This document shows positions 1-8,200 of a stretch of DNA of 64,000 nt, in pieces; positions within the stretch are counted from its first letter, which is position 1, and every line of letters begins with the position of its first letter. Source of the DNA: Myroides odoratus (GTDB lineage Bacteria; Bacteroidota; Bacteroidia; Flavobacteriales; Flavobacteriaceae). The notes beneath the pieces were generated by a model that was not told the DNA's origin, made no database searches, and worked only from the letters and a program-made list of their open reading frames with translations. Location: NCBI RefSeq assembly GCF_001549985.1, contig NZ_LROZ01000002.1, positions 186,001-250,000 on the forward strand, written 5' to 3'. The position numbers and the translations under genes were made by a program.

Positions 1-45
1 CAATTTTTATCTTGAAAATTAAAGGCAATTTTGTCAAAAAATAAA

Positions 46-603
46 ATGGAAACAACTAAGCTACTTTCAAACTTATTGGAATTAACGCATCAAATCAAAC
101 AAGAAGCCCTTGCCTTTCAAGAACTTCCAGATTTTCTACTTTACACGAGACCTCAACCCGCAAGTTGGAGTGTTTTAGAATGTATAGAACACCTCAATCG
201 ATATGGCTATTTTTATATTCCTGAAATCACTATCAGAATCAACACAACCCCATACACCACGCCATCTCCTGTATTCAAAAGTGGGATTTTAGGTAATTAT
301 TTTGCTAAAAGCATGTTACCCAAGGCAAAGCTTAACAAAATGAAGACCTTCAAATCCATGAATCCAAGTACAAGTACCGTCAATCGTGAGGTTTTAACCG
401 TTTTTATTCAACAACAAAATAGTCTTATTGCACTATTAGAACAAGCCCAAACTATCAATTTAAACCAAACCAAAACCTCCATTTCCATTAGCAAATGGAT
501 CAAATTAAAACTTGGTGATACCTTGAAAATTGTCGTTTTTCACAACCTTAGACACGTGGTACAAATGCAAAATACCCTCAACAACCTAAAAGAAATGGTT
601 TAA
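46..603 (+). CDS. DinB-like four-helix protein
   Basis: A 185-residue cytosolic protein with the pattern of the DinB/YfiT-like metal-binding superfamily. The segment WSVLECIEHLNRYG (His at about residue 49) and the C-terminal HNLRH (His at about 166 and 170) are placed as the three metal-ligand histidines of that family, and the protein is mainly helical. Family members are thiol-dependent transferases or proteins of unknown role; nothing here tells the substrate. An in-frame TTG lies at position 31, but the ATG at 46 gives a normal N-terminus, so I chose it. The upstream promoter region is mostly outside the window. It converges with the PAP2 gene; only 24 bases separate the two stops and no strong terminator is visible between them. 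Confidence 0.75.
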   Translation: METTKLLSNLLELTHQIKQEALAFQELPDFLLYTRPQPASWSVLECIEHLNRYGYFYIPEITIRINTTPYTTPSPVFKSGILGNYFAKSMLPKAKLNKMKTFKSMNPSTSTVNREVLTVFIQQQNSLIALLEQAQTINLNQTKTSISISKWIKLKLGDTLKIVVFHNLRHVVQMQNTLNNLKEMV

Positions 604-627
604 TTTTCATTTCCCTACAGCAACGTG

Positions 628-2022
628 CTAAAAATAAGCCGTTAGTCGAATTCCCAAGGTCATATAGTTAAACGGACTACGATCTGTAAAAACTTCAGGA
701 TCTTCAGGGTCCAAAAAGTCAGGATTTATGGTATACTTGTATTTCATTTGACTGTGATTGAAATCGGCATAGAGTGTGGCTCCTAAATTCGAAGCCAAGT
801 TATAAGTCAACGCAGTTCCTGCTGTAAATTGAATGGCATTCTTCGGTTTATAAGAAGCCATAATAAGCTCTTCCCTTTCATCTAATACCGTATCAGGACT
901 ATCGTATTTCAATTTAATGTGTCCTTGCGCTGCAATACTATACCCTACTAATCCTTTGAACATTAAATTCCAACGATCTGAAAAATGAATGGCATAATAA
1001 GGACCTACACCAAAGTTCAAATAGCCTAAAGATTCTGTTACAATATCTGCATTGCTAATATATTCAGGCGTATCAGTGTTCGTCGGAATTGAAACCCTAC
1101 TTTTATTGAAAGGGAAACCTGCAACAGTAAATTGCCCTCCTACTCCCCAATTTCTAGTAAAAAAATAAGCTCCTTCTAATCCTGCTTCCCAGCCTAATCT
1201 TGCTAAGGTTTCTTCTTCTTCATCTTCAACAATACTTTCAAAAGCAGAGGTAGACCCCAACTTTAACGCTAAAAACGAGGGGTTTTCATTTCCTTCAAAC
1301 TGAGAGAGAATACTCAAATTATCTCCTTTATTTCCATAGATTTTATCTACGAAAAAATAAGCCAATTGAGAAGATAAAATTCCAATTCCTGCACCAGCAA
1401 ATACGTCAGATACCCAATGGCGATTGTTTAAACCACGTCCTACAGCTGTCATGGTAGCTAACCCATACCCTCCAATCGAATAAGCTGGATTAACTAATCC
1501 GTATTCTCGATCTAAAAAGGCAGCATTATTAAAAGCATTGGCACTATGTCCTGAGGGAAAAGAATTTTTAGAAGAACCATCTGGACGCTCTACTTTGGCG
1601 GTGTATTTTATACCATTCACTAAAATAGCCATAATCGCCACACTCGTTGCATAAGTAATCGCGGAACGCTTGAATTCATTACGCCCTTTTACACCTGCCG
1701 CTTTTAATCCAAAAGTTGCTGCAGCAGGCACATATTGCATATAATCATCATATTTATACTTAAAAGTAGGAATGTATCGATTTCGTACCTCTCTAATATC
1801 TTCTCGACTATTCCAAGTAACTGCAGAAGCTCCAAACAATAACGTAGGTACGAAACTAATTTTTACGGCATCTTTTTCCCAAAAACTAGGTGCTGCAGTA
1901 GTAAAATTTTTCAATACCAATGAATCATGAATTGCAAATGACGGATTAGACTGCATTTGTTGACTATAACCCATCAAAGAACACAGCATATTTATCCCTA
2001 AAACAATCATCTTTTCTTTCAT
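628..2022 (-). CDS. PAP2-family phosphatase with C-terminal outer-membrane barrel
   Basis: A 464-residue envelope protein. The N-terminus resembles a signal peptide ending near GYSQQ. The three PAP2 phosphatase motifs are all present: KYTAKVERP (about 139-147), FPSGHS (155-160) and GRGLNNRHWVSD (195-206), which carry the acid phosphatase histidines. Residues from about 270 to the end alternate polar and aromatic residues and finish in LTAYF, the usual end of an outer-membrane beta-barrel strand. Family knowledge suggests dephosphorylation of lipid phosphates such as undecaprenyl diphosphate or lipid A; which one is not visible. The phosphatase-barrel fusion is seen in Bacteroidota. A CAAAAGTA box at 2064-2071 is a good candidate -7 element on this strand. 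Confidence 0.85.
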   Translation of the reverse strand: MKEKMIVLGINMLCSLMGYSQQMQSNPSFAIHDSLVLKNFTTAAPSFWEKDAVKISFVPTLLFGASAVTWNSREDIREVRNRYIPTFKYKYDDYMQYVPAAATFGLKAAGVKGRNEFKRSAITYATSVAIMAILVNGIKYTAKVERPDGSSKNSFPSGHSANAFNNAAFLDREYGLVNPAYSIGGYGLATMTAVGRGLNNRHWVSDVFAGAGIGILSSQLAYFFVDKIYGNKGDNLSILSQFEGNENPSFLALKLGSTSAFESIVEDEEEETLARLGWEAGLEGAYFFTRNWGVGGQFTVAGFPFNKSRVSIPTNTDTPEYISNADIVTESLGYLNFGVGPYYAIHFSDRWNLMFKGLVGYSIAAQGHIKLKYDSPDTVLDEREELIMASYKPKNAIQFTAGTALTYNLASNLGATLYADFNHSQMKYKYTINPDFLDPEDPEVFTDRSPFNYMTLGIRLTAYF

Positions 2023-2063
2023 TTTAATTCTTTTTTTAAGAGACCTTTTCTATTTTCAGAAAG

Positions 2064-2071
2064 CAAAAGTA
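2064..2071 (-). promoter_or_regulatory. Putative -7 element of the PAP2 gene
   Basis: Read on the minus strand this is TACTTTTG, an exact match to the Bacteroidota TAnnTTTG consensus, about 42 bases upstream of the start codon. No clear TTG at -33 was seen, so it is a one-box prediction. Confidence 0.4.
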
Positions 2072-2260
2072 GTATTTCGTTCAATTATTTGGCCATTTAT
2101 TATCTAAAAGGTATTCATATTATATAAAAAGAGGTTCCTGTTTTTTCTACTGATTCTCCTTGAGGTTTTGATTTTATGTGTACCTTGCTTCTGCTTTGTT
2201 TTCGAAAAACAAACCAAACCCCTTATTAAATGTAGGCAACCGAAATTAAATTATACAACG

Positions 2261-2980
2261 ATGAATTCCAGAACATTTGAAGATAAAGTCATTTTAATAA
2301 CAGGTGCAGATGGTGAAATAGGAACAGCACTCATCCAAGAAATGCTACACCGAAAGGCACATAAAATCTACGCTACAGGAATAGCCTTAGAACGGTTACA
2401 TCAATTAGCATCAACTTGTCCTTCCAAAATAGTTCCTGTGTTACTAGATGTCACTCAAGAAGATTCTATTCAAAAAGCAGTAGAACAATGTCAGGATGTT
2501 CAGGTTTTAATTAATAATGCAGGTGTAGAATTAAAATCTGATTTTATAGGAGAACAAGCAGGAAGAAAGGCATTGTTAGAGATGCAGATCAATTATATTG
2601 GAGTCATCCACATGATGAACCACTTTTTACCTGTATTACAAAAGCAAAAACCAAGCTATATACTCAATATACTCTCTGTGGGTAGTGCAACGGTAATTAA
2701 GCGAATAGCCACCTATTGTGCATCCAAAACCGCCGCACATTTACTTACTCAGTCCTTGCGCCCTGAATTAGCTACACAAGCAATTGAACTCATTGGAATC
2801 TATCCTGGTTATGTAGACTCTATGATGTCTGCTGATGTTCAAACTGAAAAAATTACACTTGTCGATTTATCTCGTACTATTTGTAATGAATTTGAAGCAG
2901 GAGTCTTAGATATTTTTCCAGATCCAATGTCTAAAAAACTATTTGAACAATATCCTATTATGGTGCCTCATGGGGTATGA
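2261..2980 (+). CDS. Short-chain dehydrogenase/reductase (SDR)
   Basis: A 239-residue cytosolic NAD(P)-dependent oxidoreductase of the classical SDR type. The nucleotide-binding motif TGADGEIG is at residues 14-21, NNAG at 85-88, the catalytic Ser near 139 and YCASK (Tyr152, Lys156) follow in the right order. The frame is open back to 2168, but the ATG at 2261 puts the glycine motif at the usual distance from the N-terminus, so the longer version is unlikely. The C-terminus is short compared with fatty-acid type SDRs. The substrate cannot be told. It is followed by a tandem repeat array rather than a hairpin terminator. Confidence 0.82.
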   Translation: MNSRTFEDKVILITGADGEIGTALIQEMLHRKAHKIYATGIALERLHQLASTCPSKIVPVLLDVTQEDSIQKAVEQCQDVQVLINNAGVELKSDFIGEQAGRKALLEMQINYIGVIHMMNHFLPVLQKQKPSYILNILSVGSATVIKRIATYCASKTAAHLLTQSLRPELATQAIELIGIYPGYVDSMMSADVQTEKITLVDLSRTICNEFEAGVLDIFPDPMSKKLFEQYPIMVPHGV

Positions 2981-2990
2981 GTTGTTTTTT

Positions 2991-3230
2991 TGTGAGGTTC
3001 GTGCTTTACTTTTTGTGAGGTTCGTACTTTGCTCTTTGTGAGGTTTGTGCTTTTCTTTTTGTGAGGTTTGTGCTTTACTCTTTGTGAGGTTTGTGCTTTT
3101 CTTTTTGTGAGGTTTGTGCTTTTCTTTTTGTGAGGTTTGTGCTTTTCTTTTTGTGAGGTTTGTGCTTTACTCTTTGTGAGGTTCGTGCTTTGCTCTTTGT
3201 GAGGTTTGTGCTTTGCTCTTTGTAAGGTTT
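2991..3230. repeat. Tandem array of 23-bp repeats, ten full copies plus a partial one
   Basis: Direct tandem repeats with an exact 23-base period start at 2991, 3014, 3037, 3060, 3083, 3106, 3129, 3152, 3175 and 3198, with a degenerate partial copy at 3221. Each begins TGTGAGG followed by TTYGTGCTTT; variation is mostly at three positions (C/T, A/T/G, C/T). There are no spacers, so this is not a CRISPR array. It fills the space between the convergent SDR and sugar transporter genes. Just beyond it (3231-3260) lie short CTCACC-type repeats that are complementary to the GTGAGG core, so transcripts of this region could fold. No open reading frame of interest runs through it, since 23 is not a multiple of three. 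Confidence 0.95.
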
Positions 3231-3269
3231 GCTCACCTTCTCACCACCTCACCGTCTTACCCTTAACCC

Positions 3270-5024
3270 TTAATCAATATCATCAATCGCAATACCTTGT
3301 TTCTGCAATACTCTTTTCGCAAGAAAACCGAAGAGTACCAGATAACCAAAACACACTGCATTTACGATATAAGACTCATGAATACCAATGATATCCGCCA
3401 ATTTACCTTGAATTGGAGGTAATATTCCACCACCTAAAATCATCATAATCAAAAACGACGAACCTTGTGCGGTGTATTTTCCCAGTCCCATAATAGCAAT
3501 ATTAAAAATAGCCGGCCAAAGTACGCTACATGCTAATCCACCCGCTAAGAATGCATAAATCGCTAACATTCCACTAGAGAAGAGTCCGACAATCATGGCT
3601 AATAGACCAAACAAGCTAAATAAAATCATCGTACGCGCTGATTTATTTTTACTCCAAAAGGAAAAGACAACCTGAATTGCTACACATACACTATAGTAAT
3701 AGAGGTGTTCAATTTCATTTCCAGCAAAATAATTAGCAAATAATATAATGAAATACGCTACAAAAGGCACTGCAATCAGAGCAATTAGCTCGTTTCTTCT
3801 ACTCAATTGAAAAACACTCACTGCTCCTGCCCAGCGTCCAATCATCAAACTTCCCCAGTACATCGAGACATAAGGAGCAATTTCAACCGCTTGTAACGAT
3901 CCAAACTCTTCCAATTTTAACAGTTCTCCTAAATTACTACCAATTCCAACCTCAACCCCTACATAAGCAAAGATGGCTAACATTCCCAAAAGCAATTGAG
4001 GATATTGCATGGCTCCCCATCCTTCTTTGTTTCTTTGACTGGTAAAATAAGCGAAGGCTATACTTCCTACAATAATAAGCAAAGCTCCCCCTAAAAGGTA
4101 GATACGCTTATTTTCAATGGGGGTTAATGTTTCTTTGATTTCTTGTTTTAGATTCGTCAACGTTACTTCATCCGCGATCTTTACTTCTTCATTTTGCTCC
4201 ACTTTCAGTGAATGAATTAACGTTTCTTGTTGTTTTTGCAACGCTGATACGCGTAAATATGCCTCGCTTTTATACGTATTAAACACCGGAATAAAAACGG
4301 CTACTAATAAGACGGTCATACTCACCAACAACACCATCGCCTTTTTTGCAGGTTTTATCTCTGCACTACTCTTGCTATCTGGTATTTTTTTCGAAAAGAA
4401 GAACAATAAAGCGGCCAATAGAAATAACCCGCCAACTGCTCCATACAACAAAGTCATGCTATCCAAGCTCAAATGTTGAATTTGGTCATCCGTTAGCGTT
4501 TTAGTGCTCCCATATAAGGCATAAGCCATTAACAAAGGACCTATCGTTGTCCCTAGTGAATTAATCCCTCCACCAAGGCTCACTCGACTGGTTCCTGTTT
4601 TGGGATCTCCCAGTGAAATGGCAAAAGGATTGGCTGCAATCTGCTGCAATGAAAACCCCAAGGCTACAATAAACAACCCTACCAGTAACGCTGCGTATAC
4701 ACTGATTTGAACAGCCCAAATCATAGCTATTGCACCTCCTGTTGAAAACAACAACCCATACACAATAGAGCGTTTATATCCCCAATTATTCACAATATCT
4801 TTCTTCTTCCAAGCACTAACTAAAAAAAGCAAGAGTGCTCCAAAATAATACGCGGTATAAAAAGAAAAATCAATTAATTGGGACTGAAACTGATCTAAAT
4901 CAAAAAAGGCCTTACAAAACGGAATAAAAATACTATTTCCCGCTGCGAAAAATCCCCAGAAGAAAAAAACAGTTACTAAGGTATATAAAGCAGGATAATT
5001 AGTTTTGGTAGTCAATGAATTCAT
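3270..5024 (-). CDS. MFS sugar:H+ symporter, FucP/GluP (FHS) family
   Basis: A 584-residue inner-membrane transporter. The N-terminal FFFWGFFAAGNSIFIPFCKA stretch and the QQIAANPFAISLGDP motif with SRVSLGGGINSLGTTIGP are typical of the fucose/glucose/galactose:H+ symporter family of the major facilitator superfamily. Hydrophobic segments are spread along the whole chain. It is longer than the usual 400-440 residues: the central region contains an extra charged loop (about residues 220-330) flanked by two additional membrane segments, a form seen in Bacteroidota. It likely imports a hexose, but specificity is not readable. Its C-terminus faces the 23-bp repeat array. A CAAAGATA box at 5063-5070 is a candidate promoter element. 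Confidence 0.88.
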   Translation of the reverse strand: MNSLTTKTNYPALYTLVTVFFFWGFFAAGNSIFIPFCKAFFDLDQFQSQLIDFSFYTAYYFGALLLFLVSAWKKKDIVNNWGYKRSIVYGLLFSTGGAIAMIWAVQISVYAALLVGLFIVALGFSLQQIAANPFAISLGDPKTGTSRVSLGGGINSLGTTIGPLLMAYALYGSTKTLTDDQIQHLSLDSMTLLYGAVGGLFLLAALLFFFSKKIPDSKSSAEIKPAKKAMVLLVSMTVLLVAVFIPVFNTYKSEAYLRVSALQKQQETLIHSLKVEQNEEVKIADEVTLTNLKQEIKETLTPIENKRIYLLGGALLIIVGSIAFAYFTSQRNKEGWGAMQYPQLLLGMLAIFAYVGVEVGIGSNLGELLKLEEFGSLQAVEIAPYVSMYWGSLMIGRWAGAVSVFQLSRRNELIALIAVPFVAYFIILFANYFAGNEIEHLYYYSVCVAIQVVFSFWSKNKSARTMILFSLFGLLAMIVGLFSSGMLAIYAFLAGGLACSVLWPAIFNIAIMGLGKYTAQGSSFLIMMILGGGILPPIQGKLADIIGIHESYIVNAVCFGYLVLFGFLAKRVLQKQGIAIDDID

Positions 5025-5062
5025 AGCGAATAGCTTATATTTTAAGTTATCTTTAACGTTAT

Positions 5063-5070
5063 CAAAGATA
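5063..5070 (-). promoter_or_regulatory. Putative -7 element of the sugar transporter gene
   Basis: Minus-strand reading TATCTTTG matches TAnnTTTG exactly and lies about 39 bases upstream of the transporter start codon. No matching -33 TTG was seen. Confidence 0.42.
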
Positions 5071-5121
5071 ATTAAATAACCTATATCTGCTCTTCATAGT
5101 ATCTACTTAAGATAAAAAAAG

Positions 5122-5129
5122 TATTTTTG
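5122..5129 (+). promoter_or_regulatory. Putative -7 element of the 5157 lipoprotein gene
   Basis: TATTTTTG, an exact TAnnTTTG match, ends 27 bases before the ATG at 5157. This implies a leader of roughly 20 bases. A -33 TTG is not evident. Confidence 0.45.
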
Positions 5130-5156
5130 TATTCTCGATAACGATATATTTATTTT

Positions 5157-6170
5157 ATGAAGAAGGTGTATACCCTGGTAGCTGCTATAGGCTTATTTGG
5201 ATTAAGTTCTTGCAACGATGGCAAGCTTACCTATAATGATATTGACTTTTCTACTGTAACCACTGTAAATCGCTGTTCTAGCATCGGTGATGGAGCGAAA
5301 GTGTTTTACAAACTAAAAGATACAGAAGCTTTTATCTTAATTGCAGATATGGACAATATTATGCGCGATGAAAGCATTCAAACTGTAGATGTTGAAATAG
5401 ACGGAACCAATACTAGCTTAGCGTATAGAAAATACAATAGCAAAGTTGAAACAGCATCCATTTGCTCTTTTCCTGCGCCTAGTACCCCTGCAGTAACGGA
5501 AGAAATTCCCGCTTCACCAGGAGCAACGCTGCGTACACAACGCATGGTTTCAATCAAGAATAACGATAGCAATGTACTAACTGAAGATCACAGTGTGAAC
5601 TTAACCTATCAGTATAATTTTACCATTTTAAATGTCAATTTCATCGATGGAGATACGAATATCAAATATGACCGTATGCCTTTTGGAACGAACAATTACA
5701 ATGCTAATACTTTAGGGTTTAAATTCTTGAACAACGACAACACATTGAAAACGATTAATCCTTGTCAAACGCAATGGGTGACACTTTCTGATAAAGAAGC
5801 GATGTTAGTGCAGTTAAATGCGGAAGACTTTCCTCAAGATGCAGGTGAAAAAGTAATTGCTCTATCTACTGATCGACCTTTGCAATATCGACAATATGCG
5901 CGTGCTGGGATTAACTTGACAGAAGTTTGCGAAAATGATGGAGATATTCCAGGTAACACCCCTGCAAATAACAATCGCTTGGTTGAAAACTGGACGGCTA
6001 CAACAGGAGAAATTGTGATTACTACCAGATGGACCAATCCTGCAGAAGGAGCACCCGCTAAATTATTACATGAAATTACGTTGCGCAATGTGGTATTTGC
6101 TAAAGTACAATACAACAACTTGACTTTTGGAAAATCAATCCTTCCTTTTGGAAGTTTTATCCAAGAATAA
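5157..6170 (+). CDS. Predicted lipoprotein of unknown function
   Basis: A 337-residue protein with a lipoprotein signal: a positively charged start (MKK), a hydrophobic stretch and the lipobox LSSC with Cys at residue 19, so it should be lipid-anchored in the envelope. The mature part is rich in Asn, Thr and Asp and has no motif I recognise; several Cys (for example in VNRC, SICSF, INPC, EVCEND) could form disulphides in the periplasm or on the surface. It is monocistronic by layout, with a TAnnTTTG box upstream and a strong hairpin terminator immediately downstream. Function unknown. Confidence 0.8.
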   Translation: MKKVYTLVAAIGLFGLSSCNDGKLTYNDIDFSTVTTVNRCSSIGDGAKVFYKLKDTEAFILIADMDNIMRDESIQTVDVEIDGTNTSLAYRKYNSKVETASICSFPAPSTPAVTEEIPASPGATLRTQRMVSIKNNDSNVLTEDHSVNLTYQYNFTILNVNFIDGDTNIKYDRMPFGTNNYNANTLGFKFLNNDNTLKTINPCQTQWVTLSDKEAMLVQLNAEDFPQDAGEKVIALSTDRPLQYRQYARAGINLTEVCENDGDIPGNTPANNNRLVENWTATTGEIVITTRWTNPAEGAPAKLLHEITLRNVVFAKVQYNNLTFGKSILPFGSFIQE

Positions 6171-6193
6171 CCACTGCAACAACAGCTATAAAG

Positions 6194-6218
6194 TCCCCAA
6201 TATTGGGGATTTTTTTTT
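6194..6218 (+). terminator. Rho-independent terminator after the 5157 lipoprotein gene
   Basis: The perfect inverted repeat TCCCCAA-TA-TTGGGGA (6194-6209) is followed directly by a run of nine T, the standard intrinsic terminator layout. Confidence 0.85.
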
Positions 6219-6273
6219 GCTTTCCACTGAAAGTGTTTCCTTTTAGCTATCTTTAAAATTCTAAACGTTTACC

Positions 6274-6648
6274 ATGTCTATTCTCATCCAACAAGATATC
6301 GCAATTCCCTATCCCAAAAAAATGGCGCTTTCGATACAGTTTCCTTATGCAATCGTAGACATCCACAATAGTTTTGATTACTTAGAGGAAGTTTGGGAAA
6401 TGATTATACAGACGCTTTCAACTGCCCTAGAGAAAGCAGGAATGACCATCCTAGAAGGAAGAACGGACATTAACGACGACTATACATGTATTGCGTATCA
6501 ACTCGTTCTTTTGGTTACTCCCCCAAAGGTAAATTTTGCTTTTCTCTATACAATATTGAAACAAGAAGGATTGCCGAATCAGTTTACAATAACAACAGCC
6601 AATCCTTATAACAACCAAGAAGTCGATATTTTAATACAAACCAACTAA
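6274..6648 (+). CDS. Small protein of unknown function, first of an orphan pair
   Basis: A 124-residue protein without signal peptide or membrane segment; no family recognised. It has a mixed alpha/beta look with a Pro- and Thr-containing C-terminal third. A second ATG at residue 17 is possible, but the ATG at 6274 lies about 19 bases after a near-consensus box TATCTTTA and is preferred. It sits 13-37 bases upstream of another unrecognised gene on the same strand, so the two are probably co-transcribed. Small paired soluble proteins of this kind are often immunity- or accessory-like, but nothing in the sequence proves this. Confidence 0.6.
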   Translation: MSILIQQDIAIPYPKKMALSIQFPYAIVDIHNSFDYLEEVWEMIIQTLSTALEKAGMTILEGRTDINDDYTCIAYQLVLLVTPPKVNFAFLYTILKQEGLPNQFTITTANPYNNQEVDILIQTN

Positions 6649-6685
6649 TTCCGTTTTACCTATGATACTCAGTACAACCCATCGC

Positions 6686-7318
6686 ATGAACCTTCCTACA
6701 CCTGAAGAGCTACAAAAACGCTGTAAATCAATTGCTGTCCTAGATGCTATTTTTAGTCCAACATGGGAATACCGCTATTATTCCTATAACGCACACTGGG
6801 ATACTGAAGAAGAGTTTTTCCAGCTACAAGATGGTGCAGGTGATGCCATGCTTATTCTTTTTAAAGCGTCTGGAGCAGTTATCAATGGGTTTGCGCATGA
6901 ATTATATGATTATGAAAGTCAATTACCCAACAAAGACGTGTTAACCCATCAATTACCTGAGGTATATAGAGGTTTTATCTATGGAGAGCCCGTAGCGTCT
7001 ATTGGAACAACCTATTGCCTTTGGACAGATGATAAACATATTTGGCAAACAGGAGAAATGGAATATGAAGAAGATGGTTCTGAGGACCATTTAGAGATTT
7101 TAGATGGAAATCCTCAAACCTATATTCAATGGGCCATTGATTACCATTTTGATGAAGAGGAAGAAGCGATGACACCACTCATGCGGGAAACTATTGCAGC
7201 CCTTTATCAAGGTGCACAATTAACGAAAGCTATGGTACTAGCCCTTCAAAGTGATTTTGATGATTGGCAACAGCTCCAAGAAGATTTACACGACATCAAT
7301 TACCCACATACCTTATAA
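6686..7318 (+). CDS. Acidic cytosolic protein of unknown function, second of an orphan pair
   Basis: A soluble, very acidic protein of 210 residues from the ATG at 6686 (218 from an ATG at 6662). The start MNLPTPEELQKR followed by LDAIFSPTWEYRYYSYN, a GFAHE motif and the segment CLWTDDKHIWQTGEMEYEEDG resemble a conserved but uncharacterised protein family I have seen in Bacteroidota; that family begins near MNLPTPEEL, which decided the start. No enzyme motif, signal peptide or membrane segment is visible. It follows the 6274 gene closely, and both end at a hairpin shared with the convergent Smr gene. Function not known; an immunity or stress role is only a guess. Confidence 0.68.
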   Translation: MNLPTPEELQKRCKSIAVLDAIFSPTWEYRYYSYNAHWDTEEEFFQLQDGAGDAMLILFKASGAVINGFAHELYDYESQLPNKDVLTHQLPEVYRGFIYGEPVASIGTTYCLWTDDKHIWQTGEMEYEEDGSEDHLEILDGNPQTYIQWAIDYHFDEEEEAMTPLMRETIAALYQGAQLTKAMVLALQSDFDDWQQLQEDLHDINYPHTL

Positions 7319-7322
7319 AAGA

Positions 7323-7348
7323 AAAAGTCCATGCTAGCATGGACTTTT
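7323..7348. terminator. Bidirectional hairpin terminator
   Basis: A perfect 26-base palindrome, with arms AAAAGTCCATGCT and AGCATGGACTTTT, lies between the convergent genes ending at 7318 and 7353. Its A and T tracts can serve transcription from both sides. Confidence 0.88.
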
Positions 7349-7352
7349 CTAT

Positions 7353-7913
7353 TTATCTACTTGGATTTTGCTTGATGTAAATTTGTGTAGCTCCTACACC
7401 GTATTTCTGGTAATTTGCATCTTCTGCAACAACCTCAGTATATCGGCTGAACAAAAACTCAAGTTCTGCTTTAAGCACTCCTTCTCCAACGCCGTGTATA
7501 AAGACAATACGCGGAATTCGATTGCGAATAGCAAATTCGAGCTGCCCCCTTGCGGCATCCAGCTGTAAGGTAAGCATATCGTGTTTCTCCATGCGTCTAT
7601 AGTCCTTGGTTAATTTTTCAATATGCAAATCAACCTCCAACACAAACTCATCCTTACGCGATTTCTTTTCTTTGACAAACGATCGCTTTTTAGGTTCTAC
7701 CTTACTTTGTAAGGCTTCTTGAATCGAACCTTTAGAGCTGGCCGATTTAAAATCAACTTCTTGATCTTTGCCTATTTTCAATAATTCAGAAGGCTTGTAA
7801 TTCAATACAAATCCATCCTTTGTCTCAATAGTCACCTGATCGCCTTGAATTTGGGTGATGATCCCTTCTTCATTTTCGTCTAATACTTGTACGTAATCTC
7901 CTTTACTTAACAT
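7353..7913 (-). CDS. Smr-domain protein (MutS2 C-terminal-like)
   Basis: A 186-residue cytosolic protein. Residues 1-50 resemble a small KOW/SH3-like barrel (GDYVQVLDENEEGIITQI), followed by a charged linker, and the C-terminal half is an Smr domain with the motifs DLHIE (95-99) and HGVGEG (140-145). Smr domains nick DNA or act in RNA/ribosome rescue; the stand-alone form in Bacteroidota has no agreed role. It is the last gene of a leftward unit rnz-pdxH-membrane peptide-Smr and ends at a strong bidirectional hairpin. Confidence 0.85.
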   Translation of the reverse strand: MLSKGDYVQVLDENEEGIITQIQGDQVTIETKDGFVLNYKPSELLKIGKDQEVDFKSASSKGSIQEALQSKVEPKKRSFVKEKKSRKDEFVLEVDLHIEKLTKDYRRMEKHDMLTLQLDAARGQLEFAIRNRIPRIVFIHGVGEGVLKAELEFLFSRYTEVVAEDANYQKYGVGATQIYIKQNPSR

Positions 7914-7924
7914 CTTACTTCCAA

Positions 7925-8185
7925 TTACTGTTTTTTATCTACTACGGTTATCGAATAGTCCTCAGTTGCTTCCTCTGTTTCAGCAGGTGCATCAGAACGA
8001 ACGATTAATGATTTTTTCGGTGCATTGCTTGGTGTTTTTTGCATCAGACGAGCCATAGCTAAAAAGAATAAAGCTACTCCAATGACTTGCACCCATAATT
8101 TAGGATGTTCTGACGCTTGTTCCATCAGGGCCCAAATCATAAAACCTACCACCAAAAGCGGGAGTACTATTTTTTGTATTTTCAT
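7925..8185 (-). CDS. Small two-helix membrane protein
   Basis: An 86-residue protein with two hydrophobic segments (about residues 5-20 and 31-47) and a polar, acidic C-terminal tail of about 35 residues. No family recognised. It lies 15 bases after pdxH and 11 bases before the Smr gene on the same strand, so it is very probably translated as part of that unit. Function unknown. Confidence 0.7.
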   Translation of the reverse strand: MKIQKIVLPLLVVGFMIWALMEQASEHPKLWVQVIGVALFFLAMARLMQKTPSNAPKKSLIVRSDAPAETEEATEDYSITVVDKKQ

Positions 8186-8200
8186 GTGTTTCTTTCGTAT

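Noticed and set aside
2168..2260. Longer N-terminus for the SDR gene
   Set aside because: The extra 31 residues are Cys- and Phe-rich and would put the glycine motif too far from the start; the ATG at 2261 fits the family.
2991..3230. CRISPR array candidate
   Set aside because: The repeats are direct, contiguous and without spacers, and there are no cas genes in the window.
3206..3391. 61-residue open frame on the plus strand
   Set aside because: It runs over the repeat array and the 3' end of the sugar transporter gene, has low complexity at its start, and no coding features.
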